From Streptomyces abikoensis (lineage in GTDB: Bacteria; Actinomycetota; Actinomycetes; Streptomycetales; Streptomycetaceae): 64,000 bases of DNA. The DNA is taken from NCBI RefSeq assembly GCF_014648775.1, contig NZ_BMRT01000003.1, positions 248,001-312,000 on the forward strand, read 5' to 3'. Position numbers and translations under genes: made by a program. Position 1 is the first letter of the stretch. Every line of letters starts with the position of its first letter. A model generated the notes under the pieces. That model saw only the letters and a program-made list of their open reading frames with translations. It had not been told where the DNA came from and did not search any database. Of this stretch, positions 34,308 through 43,905 are shown in pieces.

Positions 34308-34799
34308 TTAGCCGCCGGTCACCAACTCCAGATAACGGTCCCAGTCCCAGTGGGGGCCTGGGTCGGTATGGGTGGATCCGGGCACTTCGACATGGCCGAT
34401 GATGTGGTCGCGGGTCGCCGGGATGCCGTGGCGGTCGCAGACGGCGGCGGTGAGCTTCGCGGAGGCGCGGTAGAGGGCGTCGGTGAAGTACTCGGGGCGG
34501 TCGATCCAGCCCTCGTGCTCGATGCCGATGCTGCGGGTGTTGTAGTCCCAGTTCCCGGCGTGCCAGGCGATGTCCTTCTCGCGGACGAACTGCGCGATGT
34601 AGCCGTCCGCCGAGGCCACCATGTAGTGCGCGGAGACCTTGGAGCGGGAGTCCTGGAAGATTCTCCGGGCGTCCTGGAAGGTCTCCTGGGTGACGTGCAC
34701 GACGACGAACTCCACGGGGTACGCCCGGGGTCGGTTCGAGACCGTGTAGTTCGCCCTGTTCGCCGGGATCCAGTGCGTGGGGGGATACGGGGCCGTCAT
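34308..34799 (-). CDS. N-acetylmuramoyl-L-alanine amidase (amidase_2/PGRP family)
   Basis: A 163-residue zinc amidase that cleaves the lactyl-peptide bond of peptidoglycan. VEFVVVHVTQE contains the first zinc His35, SAHYMVASADG and DIAWHAGNWDYN follow, IGIEHEG is conserved, and HTDPGPHWDW carries the last His and Asp. ATG 34799 starts at the conserved part; a frame to 34880 adds 27 residues without a ribosome binding site or signal peptide. With no export signal it could act in the cytoplasm on recycled muropeptides or be released on lysis like a phage endolysin. No cell-wall-binding domain is present. Confidence 0.85.
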   Translation of the reverse strand: MTAPYPPTHWIPANRANYTVSNRPRAYPVEFVVVHVTQETFQDARRIFQDSRSKVSAHYMVASADGYIAQFVREKDIAWHAGNWDYNTRSIGIEHEGWIDRPEYFTDALYRASAKLTAAVCDRHGIPATRDHIIGHVEVPGSTHTDPGPHWDWDRYLELVTGG

Positions 34800-35007
34800 G
34801 GGGACATGAGACCGGTGGGGGCGGCGGTCCGCAAGGACCCCGACACCACCGCATAAAGATAAGCCGCCCTGGCATTTCATTCATGGATTTCAAGGCCAGT
34901 GTCGCACGTCACCTTGGATTGCCCTGGCCTCGCTTTGGTCCCGGCACATCACGCGTGACATAGTCGAGGCCAGCGACCCCCATTGACCCGGGCCAGGTCG
35001 TCATTTC

Positions 35008-35039
35008 GCCGCGGGGGCACACCCCATTTCCCCCGCGGC
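35008..35039 (-). terminator. Second hairpin downstream of HATPase gene
   Basis: A perfect 10-bp stem, GCCGCGGGGG with CCCCCGCGGC, and a 12-base loop. It follows the larger hairpin at 35044-35091 in the direction of minus-strand transcription and may be a back-up terminator. Confidence 0.5.
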
Positions 35040-35043
35040 CACC

Positions 35044-35091
35044 CGAAGAGGCCCCCGGCCCGTCGCAGGACGACGGAAGGGGGCCTCTTCG
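35044..35091 (-). terminator. Bipartite terminator hairpin
   Basis: A perfect 13-bp outer stem, CGAAGAGGCCCCC with GGGGGCCTCTTCG, encloses an inner 6-bp stem CCGTCG/CGACGG with a 5-base loop. It lies 19 bp past the HATPase stop on the minus strand. Confidence 0.8.
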
Positions 35092-35110
35092 CGTGCGCGG
35101 CACCCGCGCC

Positions 35111-35626
35111 TCAGCGCTCGCCGCGCTCCCCGACCCGCATCTCGAACCAGGTCGTCTTCCCGCGCGCCAGCAGGTCCACCCCCCAGCGGTCGGAGAGCTT
35201 GTCGACCAGGAACAGCCCGCGCCCGTTGACGTCCGTCTCGCGCACCGGCAGCAGACACGGCAGCCCCCGGGAGGGATCGCGCACCTCGACGCGCACCCAG
35301 CCGCGCCGCCGCGCCATCCGCAGCCCGAACTGGCGCGCCCCGGTGTGCCGGACGGCGTTGCCGACGAGCTCGGAGACCAGCAGCACGGCGTGTTCGGCGA
35401 GCTGGGCGGACAGGCCCCAGTGACGCAGCATCACCGCCTGGGTCAGCCGGCGGGCGGCGGCGGCGGATTCGGGCCGGGAGGGCAGCCGGACCTCGCCGAG
35501 GGCCGGATCACCGAACAGCTCGAAGGCCTTGCGTGTCAGCTCGTCCTCTACCATCGGGGTCCATCGCGCGGGGGCCGCCGTACCGGCCCGCTGCCGCGAC
35601 TGCTCCATTCCCTCCAGGCCCGCCAT
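35111..35626 (-). CDS. HATPase-domain anti-sigma/RsbW-like kinase
   Basis: A 171-residue protein if ATG 35626 is used; starts at 35638, 35608 or 35554 are also possible and no ribosome binding site decides. The GHKL/Bergerat ATPase fold is clear: HAVLLVSELVGNAVRHTG as the N-box, VEVRDPSRG as G1, and NGRGLFLVDKLSDRWG as G2. Such streptomycete proteins bind ATP and act as serine kinases or anti-sigma factors toward anti-anti-sigma partners. No cognate sigma factor or antagonist lies nearby, so the pathway is unknown. Confidence 0.85.
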   Translation of the reverse strand: MAGLEGMEQSRQRAGTAAPARWTPMVEDELTRKAFELFGDPALGEVRLPSRPESAAAARRLTQAVMLRHWGLSAQLAEHAVLLVSELVGNAVRHTGARQFGLRMARRRGWVRVEVRDPSRGLPCLLPVRETDVNGRGLFLVDKLSDRWGVDLLARGKTTWFEMRVGERGER

Positions 35627-35852
35627 GACCCCCATCATGGCCGTCGCCGGAGCGCCAGGGAGTGGAACCCGGGGATTCGGTTCAACGGAGCACCACGTTC
35701 CGGGGCGCCGGGGCGACATATGCCAGCGGCGCCGGACCCTCCACCGCACCCGGACTGACCTGCACCGACATCCTGTGCGCAAAAGATCGCCGAGGGTGAG
35801 CACCGGGGCCGCGCACCGGGTGCCACGCACCCCGGGGAATTCCCCCACAAGA

Positions 35853-35887
35853 GGCAACGCCCGGAGGGCTTCCCTCCGGGCGTTGCC
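35853..35887 (-). terminator. Terminator of enoyl-CoA hydratase gene
   Basis: A 16-bp perfect stem, GGCAACGCCCGGAGGG with CCCTCCGGGCGTTGCC, and a 3-base loop, beginning 18 bp after the hydratase stop on the minus strand. Confidence 0.85.
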
Positions 35888-35904
35888 GGTCAACCCCAGG
35901 CGGC

Positions 35905-36672
35905 TCAGACGAACTTGGCCTTGCCCGGACCGTCCTCCACGAAACTGCGCATACCGATCTCGCGGTCCTCGGTGGCGAACAGGCCCGCGAACCAGTTGCG
36001 CTCGATGGCGAGACCGGTGTCGATGTCGGTCTCCAGCCCGGAGTCCACCGCCTCCTTGGCCGCGCGCAGCGCCATGGCGGGCCCGGCGGCGAGCCGGGCG
36101 GCCCAGGCGTGCGCCTGCTCGTAGACCTCCGCCGCCGGGACCACCCGGTCGACGAGGCCGATGGCGAGCGCCTCGTCGGCCTTGACCTGGCGGCCCGTGA
36201 AGATGAGGTCCTTGGCCTTGGAGGGCCCGACGAGCCGGGCGAGCCGCTGGGTGCCGCCGGCGCCCGGGATGAGGCCGAGCAGGATCTCGGGCTGGCCGAG
36301 CTTGGCGTTGTCGGCGGCGATCCGGAAGTCGGCGCAGAGCGCCAGCTCGCAACCGCCGCCCAGGGCATAGCCGGTGACGGCGGCGACCACGGGCTTGGGA
36401 ACGCGCGCCACGGCGGTGAAGGAGTCCTGGAGGCCGCGCGAGCGCGCCACCATGGCGGCGTGATCGATGTGCTGCATCTCCTTGATGTCCGCGCCGGCCG
36501 CGAACACCTTCTCCCCGCCCCACAGGACGACGGCCCGCACGTCGTCGCGGCGGGTGACCTCGTCGGCGAGCTCACGGAGCCGGTCCTGGGTGGCGATGTC
36601 CAGCGCGTTCATCGGCGGTCGGTCCAGCCGCACGGTCCCGACGCCCTCGGCTACCTCAAGATGCACAGTCAT
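35905..36672 (-). CDS. Enoyl-CoA hydratase
   Basis: A 255-residue crotonase-family enzyme that hydrates trans-2-enoyl-CoA in fatty-acid beta-oxidation. AAGADIKEM forms the first oxyanion peptide. Both catalytic glutamates are present, in ALGGGCELAL and GQPEILLGLIPGAGGTQRL. The length is normal for a monofunctional EchA/PaaF-type hydratase of the hexameric family. It stands alone with its own terminator, not linked to other beta-oxidation genes, and is best read as a housekeeping enzyme. Confidence 0.93.
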   Translation of the reverse strand: MTVHLEVAEGVGTVRLDRPPMNALDIATQDRLRELADEVTRRDDVRAVVLWGGEKVFAAGADIKEMQHIDHAAMVARSRGLQDSFTAVARVPKPVVAAVTGYALGGGCELALCADFRIAADNAKLGQPEILLGLIPGAGGTQRLARLVGPSKAKDLIFTGRQVKADEALAIGLVDRVVPAAEVYEQAHAWAARLAAGPAMALRAAKEAVDSGLETDIDTGLAIERNWFAGLFATEDREIGMRSFVEDGPGKAKFV

Positions 36673-36701
36673 GACAGCAGGTTAGCGGTGGCTAACGGAA
36701 A

Positions 36702-36738
36702 GCGGCCCGGTGCGCCGCATCGCGGTGCACCGGGCCGC
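36702..36738 (-). terminator. Terminator of L,D-transpeptidase gene 1
   Basis: A 12-bp perfect stem, GCGGCCCGGTGC with GCACCGGGCCGC, and a 13-base loop, starting 19 bp after the transpeptidase stop. Confidence 0.8.
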
Positions 36739-36757
36739 GGAGGTCCGCGAGGAAGCG

Positions 36758-37966
36758 TCAGCTGCCCTTGTTCCACTCCGCCCAGGACATGTTCCAGCCG
36801 TTGAGGCCGTTGTCCGGCTGGATCGTTTTGTCATGGGAGTTCTTGACGATGACGACGTCGCCGATGAGGGACTGGTTGAAGAACCAGGCGGCCGGCGTGG
36901 ACGGGTCGCCCGCGCCCCGCTCGTCCTCCAGGCCCACGCAGCCGTGGCTGACGTTCTCGGAGCCGAAGGTCGAGGAGCCCGACCAGTAGTTGCCGTGGAG
37001 GAAGGTGCCCGAGGTGGACAGGCGCATCGCGTGCGGCACGTCCGGGATGTCGTACTCGCCGCCGAAGCCGACGGTGCGGCCGTCCATGCGGGTCACTTCG
37101 AGCTTCTCGCTGATGACCATCTGACCGTTGTAGGTCGAGTGGCCCGGGCCGCCGGCGGAGATCGGGACGGTCTTGAGCGGCTTGCCGTCCCGCACGACCA
37201 CCATCTGGTGGGTCTCGGCGTCGACCGTGCTCACCTGGGAGCGGCCGATGGTGAACTTCACCGTCTTGCTCTGGGTGCCGTAGACGCCCTCACGGCCCTG
37301 CACGCCGTTGAGGTCCATCGTCATCGTCACCTTGGTGCCGGGCGCCCAGTACTTCTCGGGCCGGAAGTCGAGGCGGTCGTTGCCGAACCAGTGGCCCTTG
37401 ATGTCCACGGCGGGCTCGGCGGTCACCTTGATGGCCTTCTCGACGGCCTTCGGGTCGGTGATGCCGCGGCTGAAATTGAGCGACACGGGCATGCCGACGC
37501 CGACCGTGCTGCCGTCCTCCGGCGTGAAATAGGCAGCGAAGGTGTTGTCCGGCGTGAGGGTCGTGAACGCCGCGTGCTTCGCGGACGTACGTCCCTCCTT
37601 GTCCTTGGCTATCGCGTCGACGGTGTACTTGGTGGAGGCGGCCAGATGGGTCGTCGGCTCCCATACGGCGCCACCGTCGGCGATCTTGCCGTCGATGGTG
37701 TGGCCCTTGTCGTCGGCCACCTTGACGGAGGAGATGGTGCCCTTCTCCGCGGTCACCTTGAGGGCGCCGCTGGTGGCCACGTCCCCCGAGCCGTCCTTGG
37801 GCGCGATGTTCACCACGGCCTGTGAGGGGCCGTCGGGAACCTTGCCGCCCTTCTTGCCGTCGTCGTCCCCACTGCAGCCGCTGACCAGCGTCAGCACAGC
37901 TCCGAGCAGCAGGGCCGGCAGCGCGCCTCGGCGCATCCGGCTCCCCGATATCGGATGCACGTTCAC
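36758..37966 (-). CDS. L,D-transpeptidase lipoprotein (YkuD domain), copy 1
   Basis: A 402-residue lipoprotein from GTG 37966 (AGGGGAG about 10 nt upstream). The signal peptide ends in the lipobox LVSGC with Cys31. Two Ig-like domains (about 45-240) precede the YkuD domain. The catalytic motif is HGNYWSGSSTFGSENVSHGC with nucleophile Cys343. The enzyme forms 3-3 crosslinks between meso- or LL-diaminopimelate residues of peptidoglycan, outside the membrane. It is a close paralogue of the gene at 38277, in the same orientation but separated by a terminator, so each has its own promoter. Confidence 0.93.
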   Translation of the reverse strand: MNVHPISGSRMRRGALPALLLGAVLTLVSGCSGDDDGKKGGKVPDGPSQAVVNIAPKDGSGDVATSGALKVTAEKGTISSVKVADDKGHTIDGKIADGGAVWEPTTHLAASTKYTVDAIAKDKEGRTSAKHAAFTTLTPDNTFAAYFTPEDGSTVGVGMPVSLNFSRGITDPKAVEKAIKVTAEPAVDIKGHWFGNDRLDFRPEKYWAPGTKVTMTMDLNGVQGREGVYGTQSKTVKFTIGRSQVSTVDAETHQMVVVRDGKPLKTVPISAGGPGHSTYNGQMVISEKLEVTRMDGRTVGFGGEYDIPDVPHAMRLSTSGTFLHGNYWSGSSTFGSENVSHGCVGLEDERGAGDPSTPAAWFFNQSLIGDVVIVKNSHDKTIQPDNGLNGWNMSWAEWNKGS

Positions 37967-38276
37967 AACGGATCGTCTCCCCTCGCACGGCCCGCGGCCA
38001 CGCGGCACCCCTGAGCGCGTGATACGCGCTTTGTCGATAGATAACCACACGCCACCGACAACGCTGACCTCGTGAATGTCACCGTTCAGTCCCAAATGGG
38101 AGCGGTGATACGAACCGTGCGCCTGTGGTGAAGGCGGTGACCGAAGTGAAGCGCCTGAATCCGGCCAGGTCAAACTGGTGTTCAAAGGCCGGTTAAAAGA
38201 GCTCCCCGAGCCGTCCGGAAACCGGCATTCGGGCCGGTTTCCGCACGGGGAATCCGCGGGGGAATCCGGCGGGGTT
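37967..38276. other. Intergenic region between the two transpeptidase genes
   Basis: This 310-bp region carries the terminator of copy 2 at one end and should hold the promoter of copy 1. On the minus strand GGTTATCTATCG near 38035-38046 is AT-rich for this genome and could be a -10 region. No reading frame with a ribosome binding site was found. Confidence 0.4.
38217..38242 (-). terminator. Terminator of L,D-transpeptidase gene 2
   Basis: A 10-bp perfect stem, GGAAACCGGC with GCCGGTTTCC, and a 6-base loop, 35 bp after the stop of the transpeptidase at 38277. Confidence 0.75.
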
Positions 38277-39482
38277 TCAGCTCAGCGCCGAGCCCGCCTT
38301 CCACTCCTCCCACGTCAGGTTCCAGCCACCCAGGCCATTGTCGGGAGCGACCACCCGCTCCGGGGAGCCGACCACCTCCACCACGTCCCCGACCAGGGAG
38401 GAGTCGTAGAACCAGCCCGCCGGAGTGGACGGCCCGCCACCCTGCACATCGGGCAGCCCGATGCAGCCGTGGCTGGTGTTGCGGGTGCCGAAGGCCCCCG
38501 GCGGCGCCCAGTAGTTGCCGTGGAGGAACGTCCCGGAGCCGGTCAGCCGCATCGCGTGGGGAACGTCCGAGATGTCGTACTCGCCGCCGAAGCCGACTGT
38601 GTCCCCGTTCATCCGGGTCACCGCGAACTTCTGGCTGATGACCATCTTGCCGCGGTAGGTCTCGTTGCCCTGGCCGCCCGCCGTGATGGGCACGGTCGCG
38701 AGCATCCTGCCGTCCCGGACGACCCGCATCGTGTGCCCGGCCGCGTCGACCCGGCTCACCTGGCTCCGGCCGACCGAGAAACCGACCGTCTTGCGCTGGA
38801 TCCCGTACACCCCGCGCGCGCCCCTCACATCGCGCAGCCGGAGGTCCAGCGTCACCCGGGTGCCGGGCCGCCAGTACGTCCGGGGCCGGAAGTCCAGCCG
38901 GGTGGCGCCGAACCAGTGCCCGGCGATCTCGGCGGACGGCGAGGCGGTGACCCGGATGGCGCGCTCGACCGCCGCCCGGTCGGTGATCGGGCGGCTGAAG
39001 CCGAAGGAAACGATCATGCCGGTGCCGACGACGCTCTCCGGCTCCGGGCTGAAGTAGCCGATGAACCGGTGCTCCGGCACATAGGTGGTGAAGCTCGTGT
39101 GCCGGGCCGTGCGCCGCCCGGAGGCGTCCACGGCCACCGCGTCCACGGTGTAGCGCGCGGCGAGCGTCAGCGGGCTCGTGGCGGGCCGCCAGGTGTGGCC
39201 GTCGGCGGAGATCCGGCCCGGCACGGCCAGCCGTTCGCCGCCGTGCGAGGCGGCGGCGGTCACCCGCTCCAGCCGCCCGTGCGGCACCCGCACCTCGAAC
39301 GGCTCCGTCGACACCACGTCGCGCGCCCGGTCGGGCGGGCTGATGTGGATCAGCTCGCGCACCGCCGGGCGCGCGTCGTCCATGAGCGCGGCCTCCGGGG
39401 TGACGGTGGCGCACCCGGCGAGCCCGACCAGGGCCGCCAGTGCGACCAGACCCCGTACGGCACGCGAGAGGGCAAGTGTCAC
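38277..39482 (-). CDS. L,D-transpeptidase lipoprotein (YkuD domain), copy 2
   Basis: A 401-residue paralogue of the transpeptidase at 36758, with the same layout: lipobox GLAGC (Cys24), two Ig-like modules, then the YkuD domain with HGNYWAPPGAFGTRNTSHGC and nucleophile Cys340. GTG 39482 is the only start that places the hydrophobic signal correctly; its ribosome binding site is weak. The two differ mainly in the linker after the lipobox (DDARPAVRELIH here; a Lys/Gly/Asp-rich stretch in copy 1). Tandem copies suggest duplicated wall-remodelling enzymes with separate expression. Confidence 0.92.
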   Translation of the reverse strand: MTLALSRAVRGLVALAALVGLAGCATVTPEAALMDDARPAVRELIHISPPDRARDVVSTEPFEVRVPHGRLERVTAAASHGGERLAVPGRISADGHTWRPATSPLTLAARYTVDAVAVDASGRRTARHTSFTTYVPEHRFIGYFSPEPESVVGTGMIVSFGFSRPITDRAAVERAIRVTASPSAEIAGHWFGATRLDFRPRTYWRPGTRVTLDLRLRDVRGARGVYGIQRKTVGFSVGRSQVSRVDAAGHTMRVVRDGRMLATVPITAGGQGNETYRGKMVISQKFAVTRMNGDTVGFGGEYDISDVPHAMRLTGSGTFLHGNYWAPPGAFGTRNTSHGCIGLPDVQGGGPSTPAGWFYDSSLVGDVVEVVGSPERVVAPDNGLGGWNLTWEEWKAGSALS

Positions 39483-39665
39483 ACCCGGCCCAACGACGGG
39501 GCCCCTCCGGGGAAACGTGCCTGCACTCGCTTGCTGCGGCCGATCACACGTGTGAGCGCATGCGTGGATGAGGGAAGAACGGGGAGAAGGACCCCGTCGC
39601 CAGACACCCGGTCCCGGGACGCCGGGTGCCCGGCGCGCTACCAGAGAGCCGCCGGAGGCGACAAC

Positions 39666-42050
<2,385 letters not shown>

Positions 42051-42084
42051 GCGGTGTCGGTGGGGGGTCGTAGTCTCCCCACTG

Positions 42085-43905
42085 ATGACCGTGACCCGTG
42101 AACCCTCCAGCGCGGCACCGCGCCCCGGGCGCCACTCCGCCGTGCGGTCCCTGCTGCGCCTGTGGCCGTACGTGCGCCCGGTGCGCGGGCGGCTCGTGGT
42201 GGGCGCGCTGTCCGCCGTGGTGGCGTCCTGCCTGGGCCTGCTGATCCCGCTGACGCTCAAGTGGATCGTGGACGGGCCGGTGGCCGGCCGCGACCCCTCG
42301 GGGGTGTGGCTGGGCGGGCTGGCCCTGCTGGTGCTCGGCGTGGCCGAGGCCGGGCTGTTCGGGGTGCGCCGCATGATCGTGGCCGGTCCGCTGGCGCGGG
42401 TCGAGGCGGACATGCGGGCGGCGCTCTACGCGCGCCTCCAGCGGCTGCCCGTCTCCTTCCACGACCGCTGGCCGTCGGGCCAGTTGCTCTCGCGCGCCAC
42501 GACGGACCTGATGCTGCTGCGCATCTTCCTCTCCTTCCCCCTGACCTTCCTGCTGGTCAACGGGGTGACGATCGTCGTGGGCTGCGTCATCCTGCTCCAG
42601 CAGCGGTGGACGCTGGGCCTGGTGCTGCTGGCGCCGGTGGTCCCGATGGTGGTGCTGTGCTCGGTCTTCGAGGAGCGCTACGCGCGCACCGCGCGGAAGG
42701 CGCAGGACCAGATCGGCGATCTGACGACGGTCGTCGAGGAGAGCGTGCTCGGCATCCGCGTCATCAAGGGTTTCGGCCGGCACCGGGGCCAGGAGCGGGC
42801 GTTCCGGGCGCTGTCGTGGCGGCTGCGGGAGACCGAGCTGCGCAAGGCGGGCCTGCTGGGCACCCTCTGGGCGCTGATCGTGATCCTTCCCGAGCTGGCC
42901 ATCGGCGCGGCGCTGGTGCTCGGCGTGGTGGAGGTCGGGGACGGCGAGCTGTCGGCGGGGACGCTGGTGGCGTTCCTGTCGACGGCGCTGGCGCTGCGCT
43001 GGCCGGTGGAGTCGATCGGCTTCCTGCTGGCGATCACGAACGAGTCGGCCACGGCCACGGACCGCTTCTTCGAGGTCATGGACACGGCCGAGGCGTCGGC
43101 GGGGGACGCCGTCGCCACGGCCCCGGTGCTCGCCGGGGCGCGGGTGAAGGACGCCGGACTGCGCCTGGAGGGCGTCTGGTTCCGCTATCCCGACGCGCCC
43201 GAGGACGCCCCGCCCGTGCTGTGCGGCGTCGATCTGAGCGTCCGCCCCGGCGAGACCATGGCCCTGGTCGGCGCCACCGGCAGCGGCAAGACCACCCTCA
43301 CCGCGCTCGTCCCCCGGCTCCACGAGCCGACCGCCGGGCGGATCGTCCTCGACGGCCGGGACATCACCGGGCTGTCCCGGGAGCGGCTGCGCGAGCTGGT
43401 GGCGGTGGCCTTCGAGGAGCCGACCCTGTTCTCCGCCAGCGCCGCGGAGAACGTCCTGATGGGCGCGCCCGACGCCGGTGAGGAGCGGCTTCTGGCCGCC
43501 CTGGCCGTCGCCCAGGCGGAGTTCGTCCACGAGCTCCCCCAGGGCCGGCGCACCCGCCTCGGGGAGCAGGGCCTGAGCCTGTCCGGCGGGCAGCGGCAGC
43601 GGCTCGCGCTGGCCCGCGCGGTGATCGGCGAGCCCCGTTTCCTCGTCCTGGACGACCCGCTGTCCGCGCTCGACGTGCACACCGAGGCCCTCGTCGAGGC
43701 CGCGCTGCGGGAGGTGCTGGCCACGACGACGGCCCTGGTCGTCGCCCACCGCCCGTCCACCGTGCTGCTCGCCGACCGGGTCGCCCTGCTGTCCCGGGGC
43801 CGTATCGCGGCGGTGGGCACCCACCACGAACTGCTGCACACCCATGAGGAGTACGCGTCGCTGATGTCCGGCCCGGCGGGGCCCGAAGGGGGCGATCCAC
43901 GATGA
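42085..43905 (+). CDS. ABC exporter half-transporter 1 (degenerate-site subunit)
   Basis: A 606-residue protein with an N-terminal six-helix ABC transmembrane domain (about 25-310) and a nucleotide-binding domain: Walker A GATGSGKT near 395, intact signature LSGGQRQRLALARA near 498, and Walker B FLVLDDPLSALD near 521. The usual catalytic Glu is Asp here. Its ATG lacks a Shine-Dalgarno, but TAGTCT ends 8 nt upstream, indicating a leaderless start. The stop overlaps the next gene as ATGA. With that partner it should form a heterodimeric exporter for lipid, peptide or drug; the cargo is unknown. Confidence 0.92.
   Translation: MTVTREPSSAAPRPGRHSAVRSLLRLWPYVRPVRGRLVVGALSAVVASCLGLLIPLTLKWIVDGPVAGRDPSGVWLGGLALLVLGVAEAGLFGVRRMIVAGPLARVEADMRAALYARLQRLPVSFHDRWPSGQLLSRATTDLMLLRIFLSFPLTFLLVNGVTIVVGCVILLQQRWTLGLVLLAPVVPMVVLCSVFEERYARTARKAQDQIGDLTTVVEESVLGIRVIKGFGRHRGQERAFRALSWRLRETELRKAGLLGTLWALIVILPELAIGAALVLGVVEVGDGELSAGTLVAFLSTALALRWPVESIGFLLAITNESATATDRFFEVMDTAEASAGDAVATAPVLAGARVKDAGLRLEGVWFRYPDAPEDAPPVLCGVDLSVRPGETMALVGATGSGKTTLTALVPRLHEPTAGRIVLDGRDITGLSRERLRELVAVAFEEPTLFSASAAENVLMGAPDAGEERLLAALAVAQAEFVHELPQGRRTRLGEQGLSLSGGQRQRLALARAVIGEPRFLVLDDPLSALDVHTEALVEAALREVLATTTALVVAHRPSTVLLADRVALLSRGRIAAVGTHHELLHTHEEYASLMSGPAGPEGGDPR

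Larger units (their letters stand above)
34800..35110. other. Intergenic region with several inverted repeats
   Basis: This 311-bp gap separates the amidase and the HATPase gene, both on the minus strand. It holds three hairpins: CTGGCCTCG/CGAGGCCAG (34924-34973), a 10-bp GC stem (35008-35039) and the terminator at 35044-35091. The part nearest 34800 should contain the amidase promoter, but no clear -10/-35 pair was found. No coding frame is supported. Confidence 0.5.

Noticed and set aside
35111..36523. 470-residue frame fusing the HATPase protein with upstream sequence
   Set aside because: The N-terminal part is a shadow of the enoyl-CoA hydratase gene and crosses its terminator hairpin.
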